DNA of 64,000 bases from Cricetomys ansorgei (taxonomy: Eukaryota; Chordata; Mammalia; Rodentia; Nesomyidae). Below, piece by piece: positions 37,101-43,190 of the stretch (position 1 is its first letter; each line of letters starts with the position of its first letter). Position numbers and translations under genes: made by a program. The notes below the pieces were generated by a model. That model was not told the origin of the DNA, did no database searches, and saw only the letters and a list, made by a program, of their open reading frames with translations. The stretch covers positions 928,501 to 992,500 of the forward strand of contig JAMJFZ010000818.1 of assembly GCA_026225945.1 (NCBI GenBank), written 5' to 3'.

Positions 37101-38356
37101 TAAATTAAGAATTAAAATAAAAATAGGTTGATATTGCCACACATAGTGAATGTTGCCCCACCTGAATTATGCCTCGCTCTAGCCAGCGTTCAAAGCAGTA
37201 TGAAGTAGAAAGTGTGTCATGCAGTGTCCCCAAGCTGGGGCTCAGGATTTAGATTGCCCAGTGGGTAAGGTGCTTCTGTGCACCTGAGTTTTATCCCCAA
37301 CACCCACGTTAAAAAGAAAAAAAAATCCATTCATAGTGGTGCACACTTACGATCTCAGCACCAGGGAGGCAGAGATAGACGGACCCTTGGGGCTCACTGG
37401 ACAGCCTAACCTACTTAGCCATTGCGGGGTTGAGTCTCAATAGACAAGGTAGACACCAGACATCGTCTTCTGGCTTCCACATGAACGTGCACACGCATGC
37501 ACATGTGTGCACACACATGGCATCTCAGGGGCTGGGGAGATAGCTCAACAGGGACTGTGCTCGCTGTGAAGGCATGAGGCCCTGAGTTTGGATCTCTAGT
37601 CCCCCACATAAAAGCTGACGAGACAGCTCACACCTGTAACCCTACACACCGGGGAGGCGGTGGAGGCAGGAGGATCCCATGGATTCTGGATAGCCAGTCT
37701 AGCTGAGACAGCGAGTTATGGGGTGGATGACACCCTGTGTCAGAAAACAAAGTGGCGAGTGACCGCGGAGGACACCAAAGTGGACCCCCAGACGCCGTGC
37801 ACTGGCATACAGGTTCATGAGCACACACACGCTGCCCACACACAGACGCAGCGTCTCGAGTCGGTGGCCTCTCTCCACTTACCCTTTGACCCTCACTCCG
37901 TCCCCCTGAGCAGCACAGTTGCCTGCCCTCCCTGCGGCTGCTCCAGAACCAAATTCCTAAGGGTGCAGGAGACTCTCCCTCCGCAGCAAAGACACACAGG
38001 CTTCTCCTCAGCTGCCTCCTCCTGAGGAAGGACACCGACCTAGATCAACACCTCCACCCCGAACCCCACTCACACCCACTCCCCACCCCTGCTCCCAGCC
38101 CTAGCTATCCCCTCTCTGTGTGTGTCATGGTGGGGTCCCTCGTAGCTGTGGGGGTGAGTGTCGGCACTGAGCCCCTCTCCTGTGCTTGGTGCAGATTGAA
38201 GAGGAGCTGGCCGCCCTGCAGAAGGAACGCAGCGAGAGGATCAAGATTCTCCTGGAAAGGCAAGAGCGCGAGACGGAGACTTTTGACGTGGAGAGCCTCA
38301 GAATGGGATTTGGCAATTTGGCGACATTAGATTTTCCTAAGGAGGACTACAGATGA
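5310..38356 (+). CDS. Taok3: Taok3, 3' half (8 coding exons; TAO kinase 3 residues ~399-898)
   Basis: Serine/threonine kinase of the STE20/TAO family (also called JIK or DPK), a cytoplasmic and membrane-associated MAP3K acting on p38/JNK stress signalling. Eight exons with consensus splice sites join in phase 0 throughout: 5310-5444, 15769-16006, 17654-17782, 19724-19927, 27591-27830, 29666-29878, 36392-36574, 38195-38356. They give 45+79+43+68+80+71+61+53 residues, exactly the last 500 of the 898-residue family length. The product is a basic/acidic linker followed by a nearly continuous coiled coil rich in E, K, Q, R and L, ending [16 protein letters not shown], the hallmark TAOK3 C-terminus that separates it from TAOK1 and TAOK2. 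The kinase domain and the exons before residue 399 are not in the window. One exon carries a single-base insertion that breaks the frame. It is convergent with Pebp1. Identification rests on recalled family sequence plus perfect exon phasing. Confidence 0.96.
5853..5888. repeat. (TG)n microsatellite
   Basis: About 17 nearly perfect TG dinucleotides. A shorter TG run lies at 5696-5724. Confidence 0.9.
6340..6425. repeat. (AG)n-(AC)n-(TC)n compound microsatellite
   Basis: AG repeats at 6340-6354, AC at 6355-6370, then TC repeats to about 6425. They are preceded by alternating GCGTGCGCGTGCGCGC (6318-6334), which is potentially Z-forming. Confidence 0.9.
6430..9360. other. unique intronic sequence
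   Basis: No clear SINE or LTR over nearly 3 kb, apart from the CAG repeat and a C-rich run at 6670-6690. Splice-flanked open frames are absent. A short inverted repeat, GGAGGCC ... GGCCTCC, spans 8362-8388. Confidence 0.5.
7143..7168. repeat. short CAG/CAGCAGTAG repeat
   Basis: Six CAG triplets, a TAG interruption and more CAG. Intronic. Confidence 0.85.
9365..9655 (+). repeat. B4-type composite SINE
   Basis: tRNA-like head GGTTGACTCAGTCAGTGAAG, TTCCCAGCACCCATAG, an AGCCAGCCTAGCTAAATTAA middle, and a CTGTGGCCTCCATACACATG tail ending in CACACA. Confidence 0.7.
9855..9985 (+). repeat. old B1-type SINE
   Basis: GTGCACGCCTGTG, GAGCCAGCCTGGGCTACATA and an A-rich end; diverged. Confidence 0.65.
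10720..10910 (+). repeat. B1 SINE with (GGAA)n tail
   Basis: CACACGCCTTTGATCCCAGC, GGCCAGCCTGGTCTGCAGAG, ACAGAGAAACCCTGTC and then a GGAAGGAAGGG tail array (10866-10910). An ID-like fragment lies just upstream at 10515-10560. Confidence 0.85.
11437..11742 (+). repeat. two B1-type SINEs in tandem
   Basis: The first (11437-11595) has GCCCATGCCTTTAATCTCAG and TCTAGGCCAGCCTGGTCTAC. The second (11608-11742) is more diverged, with GCCAGGAGTGGTGG, GAGGCAGGG and CCTGTCTCAAA. Confidence 0.75.
11745..12066 (+). repeat. B4-type SINE with CA tail
   Basis: GCTGGAGAGATGGCTCAGTC head, TGAGTTCAGATCCCC, CACTGAGAGACCCTGTC, CTCCGGCCTCCACACAC and then (CA)n at 12046-12066. Confidence 0.8.
12067..12829. other. 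intronic sequence, mostly unique
   Basis: A diverged SINE fragment at about 12330-12420 (GGTGGCTCACACCTGATAAC). Otherwise nothing recognised. Confidence 0.45.
12830..13125 (+). repeat. B4-type SINE, head-truncated, with TG/CA tail
   Basis: GGCTGGGTAAAGTGCCTGCT, GGCACCCACGTGAAAGCCAG, CAGCCTCTGGCCTCTGCTTC and a GTGTGT/CACACA tail at 13087-13123. Confidence 0.7.
13465..13618 (-). repeat. B1 SINE
   Basis: Reverse copy with GAGACAGGGTCTCTCTGTTG, AGACCAGGCTGGCCTTGAAC and GGCTGGGATTAAAGGC, preceded by a TTTG-rich run (the complement of the A-rich tail). Confidence 0.9.
13640..13800 (+). repeat. B1-type fragment with (GA)n/(GGAA)n tail
   Basis: TTGTAATCCCAGCACTTGGG, TGTCTCAACAAAG, then GA repeats (13735-13762) and GGAA repeats. 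Confidence 0.75.
13810..13985 (+). repeat. ID SINE followed by B1 fragment
   Basis: ID head GGGGATTTAGCTCAGTGGTA (13815-13870), then a B1-type piece (CAGTGGCTCATGCCTGTCAC, GGGAGGCTGAGACAGG). Confidence 0.75.
14000..15183. other. unique intronic sequence with (TG)n
   Basis: A (TG)n microsatellite lies at 14903-14928, followed by ATACATATATATG. The rest shows no repeat and no exon. Confidence 0.55.
15184..15757. repeat. minisatellite (~14 copies of a 36-42 bp unit) abutting a Taok3 acceptor
   Basis: Tandem copies built on CCACCTGCCTCTGGTCCCCA, then CAGTGACCCCAGTTCTGC. They alternate CACCTGCCTCTGGTC and CCCACCTCTGGTC forms and run to within about 12 bp of the exon at 15769. The strand is pyrimidine-rich, so it forms the acceptor's upstream tract and contains many CACAG near-acceptors. 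Long open frames on both strands here (including one of about 210 codons on the - strand) reflect the repeat. Confidence 0.92.
15769..16006 (+). CDS. Taok3: Taok3 exon, residues ~444-522, with 1-bp insertion
   Basis: The acceptor is CGCCCCAG and the donor GTCAGT. It reads [20 protein letters not shown], then the [11 protein letters not shown] and [19 protein letters not shown] stretches typical of TAO kinases. At 15953-15955 a CCC run carries one C too many. With the expected CC the frame continues [17 protein letters not shown] to the donor; as written it switches to [17 protein letters not shown]. The exon is 238 bp, but phase 0 at both ends requires 237. The most likely cause is a sequencing or assembly indel; a real null allele is possible. 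Confidence 0.93.
16610..17072 (+). repeat. two B4-type SINEs
   Basis: The first copy (16610-16755) is mainly the 3' half. The second (16785-17072) has the GAATGGCTCAGTGAATAAGA head, GGATCCGGGTTCAGATGCC and CTCCTCTGGCCTCCATC. Confidence 0.7.
17083..17235. repeat. (GATA)n/(CATA)n microsatellite
   Basis: GATA/GACA-type tetramers from 17083 to 17190, then CATA tetramers to 17235. Likely highly polymorphic. Confidence 0.92.
17400..17538 (-). repeat. B1 SINE
   Basis: Reverse copy with CAAGACAGGGTTTCTCTGGC, GTAGTCCAGGCC and GTGCTGGGATTAAAGACGTG. Confidence 0.9.
17654..17782 (+). CDS. Taok3: Taok3 exon, residues ~523-565 (coiled coil)
   Basis: A 129-bp exon in phase 0, acceptor CCTCGCAG and donor GTAAGG. 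It reads [20 protein letters not shown] and continues to CKEKIKE, matching the conserved TAOK3 coiled coil. The frame is open throughout. Confidence 0.95.
17783..19723 (+). other. Taok3 intron (1.9 kb)
   Basis: GT-AG intron, mostly unique sequence with one forward B1 at 18413-18560. No exon seen. Confidence 0.85.
18413..18560 (+). repeat. B1 SINE
   Basis: CACATCTTTAATCCCAGCAC, GGCCAGCCTGGTCTACAGAG, GAGTTCCAGGACAGTCAGAG and an A-rich end. Confidence 0.92.
19724..19927 (+). CDS. Taok3: Taok3 exon, residues ~566-633 (coiled coil)
   Basis: A 204-bp phase-0 exon, acceptor GTCTTCAG and donor GTACTT. It starts [20 protein letters not shown] and ends EVEQQNIRE. Small differences from the human protein as I recall it sit around [15 protein letters not shown]. 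Intact coiled-coil sequence. Confidence 0.95.
20760..21175 (+). repeat. B1 fragment followed by B4-type SINE with CA tail
   Basis: B1-type 3' part (GAGGCTAGCCTGGGCTACAT). The B4-type element begins at 20857, with GGGAACTGAGTTCAGATCTC, CAGTGAGAGACCCTGTCTGG, CTCTGGCCTCCGCACAC and CACACA. Confidence 0.7.
21176..22224. other. intronic sequence, mostly unique
   Basis: A reverse B1-type piece lies at 21580-21675 (CTGCCTCAGCCTCCTGAGTG). Otherwise nothing recognised. Confidence 0.5.
22225..22565 (+). repeat. ID/B1 composite followed by full B1
   Basis: The composite (22225-22395) has a degenerate ID head and B1 body. The B1 (22399-22565) has CACACACCTGTAATCCCAGC, GGCCAGCCTGGTCTACAGAG, CGAGAGCTACGACAGAG and a long A-rich tail. 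Confidence 0.85.
22566..23439. other. intronic sequence with one B1-type fragment
   Basis: A B1-like piece lies at 22978-23085 (GCCAGCCTGGGCAACCTATC). Otherwise unique. Confidence 0.5.
23440..23760 (+). repeat. B1 SINE with (GATA)n array
   Basis: B1 at 23440-23573 (CACGCCTTTAATCCCAG, GCCAGCCTGGTCTTC), followed by GATA, GGTA and GAGA tetramers to about 23760. Confidence 0.88.
23858..23985 (+). repeat. B1-type SINE
   Basis: GGGAGGTTGAGGCTGAGGCA, AACCAGCCTGGACACTAGC and an AAAACAAAAC tail. Confidence 0.7.
24536..25047. repeat. minisatellite of 31/32-bp units (~16 copies)
   Basis: Alternating units: 31 bp (GTGTCCTCAGCACCCAGAGC then ACCCTATGCAG) and 32 bp (GTGTCCCTGAGCACCCTGAG then CACCCTATGCAG). 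One copy near 24800 has lost seven bases. Open frames in this region are repeat artefacts. Confidence 0.93.
25345..25568 (+). repeat. B3 SINE
   Basis: GGGGCTGCAGAGATCGCTCG head, CCCAGCACCCACATGGTGGC, ACTCAGTTCCAGGGGCTCTG and an ACATAAAATACAC tail. Confidence 0.9.
25569..26129. other. unique intronic sequence
   Basis: No repeat or exon recognised. Confidence 0.5.
26130..26275 (+). repeat. B1-type SINE
   Basis: GAATCCCAGCATCCAGCAGG, GAGGCCAGCTTGGTCTAAG and TGAGACTCTGTCTCAGG. Confidence 0.75.
26335..26505. repeat. 170-bp polypyrimidine (CT)n tract
   Basis: Perfect CT dinucleotides at 26335-26378, then degenerate CT/CCCT repeats, almost free of purines on the + strand. Confidence 0.93.
26625..26885 (+). 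repeat. degenerate and good ID SINE copies
   Basis: A weak ID-like stretch lies at 26625-26690. The clear ID at 26808-26885 reads GGCTGGGGATATAGCTCAGT, GCACTTGCCTGGCATGCGCA and GGTTCCATCGCCAG, following a GGAA run. Confidence 0.85.
27591..27830 (+). CDS. Taok3: Taok3 exon, residues ~634-713 (coiled coil)
   Basis: A 240-bp phase-0 exon, acceptor GGGACACAG and donor GTAAGA. It reads [20 protein letters not shown] and ends [10 protein letters not shown]. The third codon positions are strongly G/C compared with the A/T-rich exon that follows. Confidence 0.96.
28055..28262 (+). repeat. B3 SINE
   Basis: GGGCCGGAGAGATGGCTGAT, GCACCCACAGGGCAGCTCAC, CCTCTTCTGGCCTCCAAGGG and an ATAAAATAAAAATAAAAA tail. 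Confidence 0.9.
28278..28672 (+). repeat. B4-type SINE with internal B1-like segment
   Basis: Head TTGGGAGATGGTTCAGCGAG, a B1-like middle, CTGGCTGGCCACCCACCTAG, AGACACTGTCTCAAAAAATA and GTCCTCTGACCTCCATGGGC. Confidence 0.65.
29666..29878 (+). CDS. Taok3: Taok3 exon, residues ~714-784 (coiled coil)
   Basis: A 213-bp phase-0 exon with a C-rich acceptor tract ending CCCGCCAG and donor GTAAGT. It reads [20 protein letters not shown] and ends [10 protein letters not shown]. Fully open. Confidence 0.96.
30605..30785 (+). repeat. B1-type and ID-like fragments
   Basis: CGCACCTGTGATCCCAGCAG and GACAGGAGGATTATAACAGC, then an ID-like GCTGAGGATGTAGTTCACCA. Confidence 0.65.
31812..32030 (+). repeat. ID/B1 composite (B4-type)
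   Basis: ID-like head (GGGGCGGGGCCTCAGCTC ... CATACATGAGGCCCCAGG), CACCTGTAATCCCAGCAATT, GAGGCCAGCCTGGGCTACTT and GTCTCAAAAATAAAG. Confidence 0.75.
33455..33602 (-). repeat. B1-type SINE
   Basis: Reverse copy with GAGACAGGGTCTCTTGTAGC, CCAGCCTGGAACCCACTATG and CACTGGGATTACAGGTG. Confidence 0.8.
34049..34125. repeat. (TG)n(AG)n compound microsatellite
   Basis: TG dinucleotides at 34049-34082, then AG to 34125. Confidence 0.92.
34530..34905 (+). repeat. ID/B1 composite SINE with internal tandem expansion
   Basis: ID-like head at 34535-34605. Then about seven tandem copies (34615-34795) of a ~27-bp unit, TGTAATCCCAGCATGGCGGT then GCTCCCC, which is the internal promoter-region sequence of a B1-type element. 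Then the normal B1 3' end (GGTAGAGGCAGGAGGATC, CCCTGTCTCAGAGG). Confidence 0.88.
36392..36574 (+). CDS. Taok3: Taok3 exon, residues ~785-845 (coiled coil)
   Basis: A 183-bp phase-0 exon, acceptor GCACCCACAG and donor GTAGGA. It reads [20 protein letters not shown] and ends RRAHLEQK. Heptad-rich coiled coil, no breaks. Confidence 0.96.
36900..37100 (+). repeat. B3 SINE
   Basis: GGGGCTGAAGAGATGGCTCA, CTGCTCTTCCAGAGGCCC, CCAGCTCCAGGGTATCTGAC and an AATTAAATAAAAATAG tail. Confidence 0.92.
37235..37520 (+). repeat. B4-type SINE
   Basis: GGGGCTCAGGATTTAGATTG head region, CCCCAACACCCACG, CTTGGGGCTCACTGGACAGC and TCTTCTGGCTTCCACATG with an AC-rich tail. Confidence 0.75.
37523..37835 (+). repeat. 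B4-type SINE
   Basis: GGGGCTGGGGAGATAGCTCA, GCCCTGAGTTTGGATCTC, GAGGCAGGAGGATCCCATGG and CACCCTGTGTCAGAAAACAA. Head-to-tail with the preceding copy. Confidence 0.75.
38195..38356 (+). CDS. Taok3: Taok3 terminal coding exon, residues ~846-898 and stop
   Basis: The acceptor is TTGGTGCAG. It reads [20 protein letters not shown] and ends with the TAOK3-specific tail [16 protein letters not shown], followed by TGA at 38354-38356. Confidence 0.97.
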   Translation: MEEELAALQKERSERIKILLERQERETETFDVESLRMGFGNLATLDFPKEDYR

Positions 38357-39665
38357 GATTAAATTTTTTTGCCATTTACAAAAAAAAAAAAAAGAAAAGA
38401 AAAAAAGAAAACAAAAAAATTCAGACCCTGCAAAACTACATTCCCCATTTTAACGGGCGTTGCTCTCACTTCTCTCTCTCTCCCTCTCCCTCTCTCTCTG
38501 TCTCTCTCTCTCTCTTACTCTTCCTGACATCGTGTCGGACTAGTGCCTGTTTATTCTTACTCCATCAGGGGCCCTTTCCTCCCCCGTGTCAGCTTTCAGT
38601 GCTGGCCAGACCGGCCGCCCTTACTGCCCACCAGCCGCACCGCAGCGCCGACCGGTTCTCCGATGCTCTGGTGAAAACGTGGTTTTAGGGTCAATCAACA
38701 AACAGCGATGGAACATGAACGGATATTGCTCTAAGCAATCCCTCATTGTCACCAACCAGTGAAAGTAAAGCAAAAAAAAAAAAAAATTAAAAAAATAAAC
38801 CTACAGAAAGAAAAGTAAATATATATATATAGTACACGCCAAGGGGGAGAGAGACACAATCCGCAGCCTTACACCTTTTACCAGCTGCTGCATAATTTTA
38901 TTTTATTTTATTTTTTTGGTATTTATTCATCAGGAATTAAAAAAAAAAGTTTTATTAAAGATTGAAAATTTGATACATTTTACAGGAACTAATTGTGATG
39001 TACATACGAAGTGGTAACATATTATTACTATTTTGGGGCCGGGGTGGGTGGGTGGGGTGAAGAGATCTTGTGATTTTTAAGAACCTGCCGGCAAGGGTTT
39101 GCCTTGCCGCCAGCCTGGTCTACTGTATCCCGGCATCCTCTGCTGTTGCAGACGGTGCGAATACACTGCAAGAGCTCACAGAATCCCAGTAGCACAAAAT
39201 TGGGCTTTGGCAAATCATGTATTTTGTGTATAGAGGGAATCTAAGGAGAGGAATTGCTTATTTTCATATTGTATTTTAACTGTTTCTCTGATCAAAATTT
39301 TTTTACTTCCTCCTCCTGTTCCTCCCCCCGCCCACGCCCCCTCCCAGTGTGTCCAGTTCCGTCTCTGGAGTTCAGTCCCTCTCAGTCCGATCATCTCCGT
39401 TTATTTCTCCCTCCCTACCCGCGCCCCCTATCTTTGGTCATAAATATTGCATTATTCATCCTTTCAAACTGTGTATTTTCTTACAATAAAAAATGATGAA
39501 GAAAAAAAGGCTTTACTCCTTTTGCATGCACCTTAAAAAAAAAACAACAAACAACTAAAAACAAACAAACAAAAAAAAACATTTTTCAGGTTCCGAGGAA
39601 GAGCATGGTTAACTGTCAGGGCTTTTAATTATATTTGTAAATAAAAGTGTTCGTCACATCGCCTG
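38357..39665 (+). other. Taok3: Taok3 3' untranslated region
   Basis: From the stop codon to the last strong poly(A) signal. It contains A-rich stretches, a CT microsatellite at 38472-38517 and several possible poly(A) signals: AATAAA at 38794-38799, ATTAAA at 38954-38959, AATAAA at 39485-39490 and 39640-39645. A GT-rich stretch follows the last one, so cleavage near 39660 is likely. The 3' boundary is inferred. Confidence 0.7.
39640..39645 (+). terminator. Taok3: Taok3 distal poly(A) signal
   Basis: AATAAA followed by GTGTTCG and TGTGTTCTTGTGG within 30 bp, the expected downstream GU-rich element. The AATAAA at 39485-39490 is an alternative. Confidence 0.65.
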
Positions 39666-40149
39666 GCTGTGTTCTTGTGGCAGGATTTCCCTTCCAGGTG
39701 TCTCTGGGGATGACTCTGAGGGCTGGGTCCTCGTGGAACCGTGCTCGGGGCTCTGGCTGCTCCTCCCAGGGATGCTGAGGTAAAGCTTAGTCTTCCAGTG
39801 TCTTCTAGACCGGGACGGAAGTGCGCTGTCTGACATGCCCAGGGAGGCTGGCCGGGGCTCGGGGCCCCTGGCCACAGGAGCACAAGCCACACACACCGTG
39901 CAGAGCCCCATGGATCGCAGGCAAGTGGACTGGACCCCAGGAGAAGAGCAAAGCTGTGGAGGAGGCACGGGAGCACTCCCACTGGAAACGGCCCCACTGT
40001 AGTGCAGACTCCATCCCCTCCTGGTCTCCTTTCTCTAGAATAAAAATAGAACTTCCGGGATATGCTTTTGGGATCAGGACAACCTCACGTCTATACCCTT
40101 AGCTCTGTGTGCTATACGTGCTTTCTTGTTGTCTCTTTGTTTTTGTTTT

Positions 40150-40440
40150 TTGTTGTTCCACTTTGGTTTTTTCTGGAGCTCACAAAGTAGACCAGGCTGG
40201 CCTCTAACGCACGAAGATCCTCCTGCCTCTGCCCCCCTCACCCCCAGTGCTGAGATCAAAGGCGTGCGCCATCACATCCAGCCCTGTTGTGTCTTCCTAG
40301 TGTCCTGAGAGCTGAGTTGCTTGGACTTGGTTACCCAGGCAGAGATCACATGTGGCTTTCTCTTCTGCAGTGCTGAGGATTAAGTCCACCCTCCTGCGTG
40401 CTAGGTAAGCATTCAACCACCGAGCCAGCCCCAGCCCGGC
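40150..40440 (-). repeat. reverse B1 and reverse ID SINEs
   Basis: B1 at 40150-40285 (GTAGACCAGGCTGGCCTC, GTGCTGAGATCAAAGGCGTG) and an ID-type copy at 40368-40440 (GCGTGCTAGGTAAGCATTC, CCGAGCCAGCCCC). Confidence 0.8.
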
Positions 40441-40681
40441 AACACTGCTCCCTCAGTGAGGACCTGAGGACCATTCTCAGAGCCTAAAAGATCAATACAA
40501 ATTATCAAATACAAATGTGACCTGTTGGTTGCATTGTGCCAAACTAAACCTGAGCAGTGTAAAGTTACAAATAGTTACTAATGTGGGTTGACTCCTCCAT
40601 AAAGCATATGGTAATTACCACCCAGCTTCCCGGGCCACTGGGCCTGTTAGTGCGATAGTCAGAGCACTGAAGGTGTATTAG

Positions 40682-40830
40682 AGAAGCCTGGCATGGTGGC
40701 CCAGCCCTTTAATCCCAGGGACTCAGGAAGCAGAGGCAAGCTAATCTCTTGAGTTTGAGGCCAGCCTGGACTACAGAGAGTGAGTTTCAGGATAGCCAGC
40801 TCTAATAGAACCTGTTTCAAAAAAGAAAAT
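40682..40830 (+). repeat. B1 SINE
   Basis: AGCCTGGCATGGTGGCCCAG, CTTTAATCCCAGGGACTCAG, GGCCAGCCTGGACTACAGAG and a short A-rich end. Confidence 0.88.
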
Positions 40831-41984
40831 AGAGAAACAAAGTAATATTGGAGAGAGCGTGGAAGACGGGTGCTGGGCACTGCCTAGCTCGGAGTGTCTC
40901 TTGAACCCCAAGTGCTGAATTCGAGGTCCCCAGTGTGTGGTCCTGCGGGGAGGTGATGCAAACTTTAGGTCCAATGGAAGGAAATTCAGTCTTCCGGGGT
41001 GTGGGCTTGGAGAGGGTATTGGGACCCTCTTCTGTGCTCCTTGGCTGCCATAGACAAATAGACCTCCTCGGTCACTGTGATTGCACCCATGTCACCACAG
41101 GCACAGAGCAGCATGGCCAGGCGGCCATGAATGGAAACCTTCCCTCCTCTTAAAGTGACCACCTCAGTCATTTTGTCACAGTAATGGCCAGCTAACATCA
41201 GTTTCTTAGAGAATAGCACGAGTCACGTGCTTCTGCTTACCGTGCCCTGGAATGCTACCCCAGCATTTGATAAATGAAAAGCTCAGATGGCGTTTTGGGG
41301 GGATGAGGAGGTCTGATTAGAGACCGGTCTGATTTCAGAATTCACAACCCAGAGGAGTTCAGTCTACAGATGACCAATCGGGAGCGTGTATTTTCAAGAC
41401 ACTGTGATACAGCATCTCGCCACAGCAAGGCAAAGGCTTGTGGAAATGTAGGGAGCACGGAGGGGCCCTGGCAGCCATCCCATGCACCAAGGATCCATAC
41501 GGCTATGGGATGAATTTGATCTGTCTCTCACAGAGTTAGTTCCCAGTGGGAGTGCTGTTTTGGAAGGCTGTGGAACTTTTGAAGACTTAGCTGCTGGATG
41601 AAGTAAGCCAAAGCCTTAGGCACTTGAGGGTCTAGGCCCATGCTCTCGGCTCTGCCAGGACGTGAACCCCCTTGCCAGGCAGCCCCACCAGCACAGCCCC
41701 CACCACCTGGTTACGCTTTCCTGTGAGGGACTCATGAGCCAAACACACCCTTCCCTTCCTGATCATGTCTGTCTCAAGGGCACAGAATCAGTAAAGGCAT
41801 TCCTCACGTGTCGAAAGTTAAGGTGCTTCCTAGTTCTTTCAAATTTTTTAAAAATTACACGTGCTACAATGCATGTGTTGGAGTAAGATTGTAACTTGCA
41901 GTAATCAGTTCACTCTTTACCATCTGGGTTCTGGAGTCTGAACTAGAGACATCAGTTGCTTTTTTCCTGCTGAGTCATCTATCT

Positions 41985-42062
41985 ATATAATATATATATA
42001 AATTTATATAAAAATATTTAAAAATTATATATATTATATATATATAAACATATAAAAAATTT
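41985..42062. repeat. AT-rich palindromic low-complexity block
   Basis: TATATA/AAATTTATATAAAAATATT-type sequence, nearly G/C-free for about 75 bp. Confidence 0.85.
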
Positions 42063-42097
42063 TAACTGCCCTAACTTAACTGCCTCCAAACTCAACA

Positions 42098-42290
42098 CAA
42101 TCCTGCCTCAGCCTCCCAAACGCTGGGATTACAGGTGTGATCCATCACTCTCAGGTCAGCCTGAAGCCTTGGAGTTTTTTTTTGTTTTGAGACAGGGTCT
42201 CATTATGTAGACCAGGCTAGCAGGTGTACCTGCCTCTGCTTCCCAAGTGCTGGGACCAAAGGTGTGTGCCACGCTTGCCTCCTCTGTGAT
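42098..42290 (-). repeat. two reverse B1-type SINE fragments
   Basis: 42098-42152 (GCCTCCCAAACGCTGGGATT) and 42172-42290 (GAGACAGGGTCTCATTATGT, AAGTGCTGGGACCAAAGG). They lie just beyond the Pebp1 poly(A) site. Confidence 0.8.
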
Positions 42291-42410
42291 CACTGCTCCT
42301 CTGCCCTCGGTCAGCACCTTGGAGAAGGGACACAGGGAGCCTCCCTGCGGCCCGCAGATCCGATCTGACTTCACACGAGGACAAAACTCAGACACAATAA
42401 GGAAAATGCC

Positions 42411-42972
42411 TGAATCCAATGCTCATTTTTATTTGATGACGAACAGACAGGATTAATACACCCAGCAACTGCATTGAGTTCTGCTCACACCACTGAGAAG
42501 CAATGGGCTTAGCAGGGTTTCTCTCCAGGGCCTGGGCACAGTATCCCTGCTTCTTGAGCAGCCACCTGACTGAGCTGGACCGTCGGGGCTTAGCTAAGAG
42601 GGAAGCCTTGGGTTGTCTCAGTTGGAACCAGGACCCTAAAAGCCACCTCTGAAGATGGGTGCCACTGTGCCTGGCTCTGGACGAGCCTTGTTAAACCACT
42701 TAGACTACACTAGCCTTTGCCCTCTCCCTCCGGCCTGGTCTTGGCAGAATCATCCCCAGATGGAGCCTAAATTCACTCAAACATAAACTGGGATGTGACT
42801 ATCTAGAATCGTAAGGATGGGCGGTGGGAAGACTGACCCTAAGCCTCTATCCCAGGACACCTCAGGACTCCCTACGGGGGTAGGAAGGAAGAAGGAAAAA
42901 CGGAAAGGCATGCTTTGCACAACTTGACAATACTATGGGGGTTCCCCGGGACGGCTGGCCTCCATGGCACCC
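42411..42972 (-). other. Pebp1: Pebp1 3' untranslated region
   Basis: Unique sequence from the stop codon to just past AATAAA (42433-42428 on the - strand). A cleavage site near 42411 is inferred from the usual 10-30 nt spacing. Confidence 0.65.
42428..42433 (-). terminator. Pebp1: Pebp1 poly(A) signal
   Basis: Canonical AATAAA on the - strand about 540 bp after the stop codon. It is the only strong candidate before the reverse B1 copies. Confidence 0.65.
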
Positions 42973-43190
42973 CTACTTCCCGGACAGCTGCTCGTACAGC
43001 TTGGGCACATAGTCGTCCCACTCTGCCTGGTAACATGTGCCCGCCACCGGGGCTCCCAGGTGATACTTCTTGCGGAAGGCCGCCACCTTGAACTTGGCCC
43101 GGTGGTCTCCAGACCTGTTGCTGAGGATGGGTTCATCACAGGACAGCGGCTTGTCCTGCTCGTACACCAGCCAGACGTAACGGTGGAGAC
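42973..43190 (-). CDS. Pebp1: Pebp1 exon 4 coding part (residues 116-187)
   Basis: The acceptor is CCGCTGCAG. It completes G116 and reads [20 protein letters not shown] through [17 protein letters not shown] and TAG at 42975-42973. Codon 153 (43080-43078) is GCC Ala within KVAAFRKK, where the recalled human and rat proteins have Ser, the known PKC site. H118 and Y120 are intact. Confidence 0.96.

Larger units (their letters stand above)
36575..38194 (+). other. Taok3 last intron (1.6 kb)
   Basis: GT-AG intron holding a B3 (36900-37100) and two tandem B4-type SINEs (37235-37520 and 37523-37835). The remainder is unique. Confidence 0.85.
39666..42410. other. convergent Taok3/Pebp1 intergenic gap
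   Basis: This 2.7-kb interval separates the two convergent 3' ends. It holds SINEs at 40150-40440 and 40682-40830, an AT-rich block at 41985-42062 and reverse B1-type copies at 42098-42290. 39670-40100 and 40840-41980 are unique with no exon signal. Confidence 0.75.
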
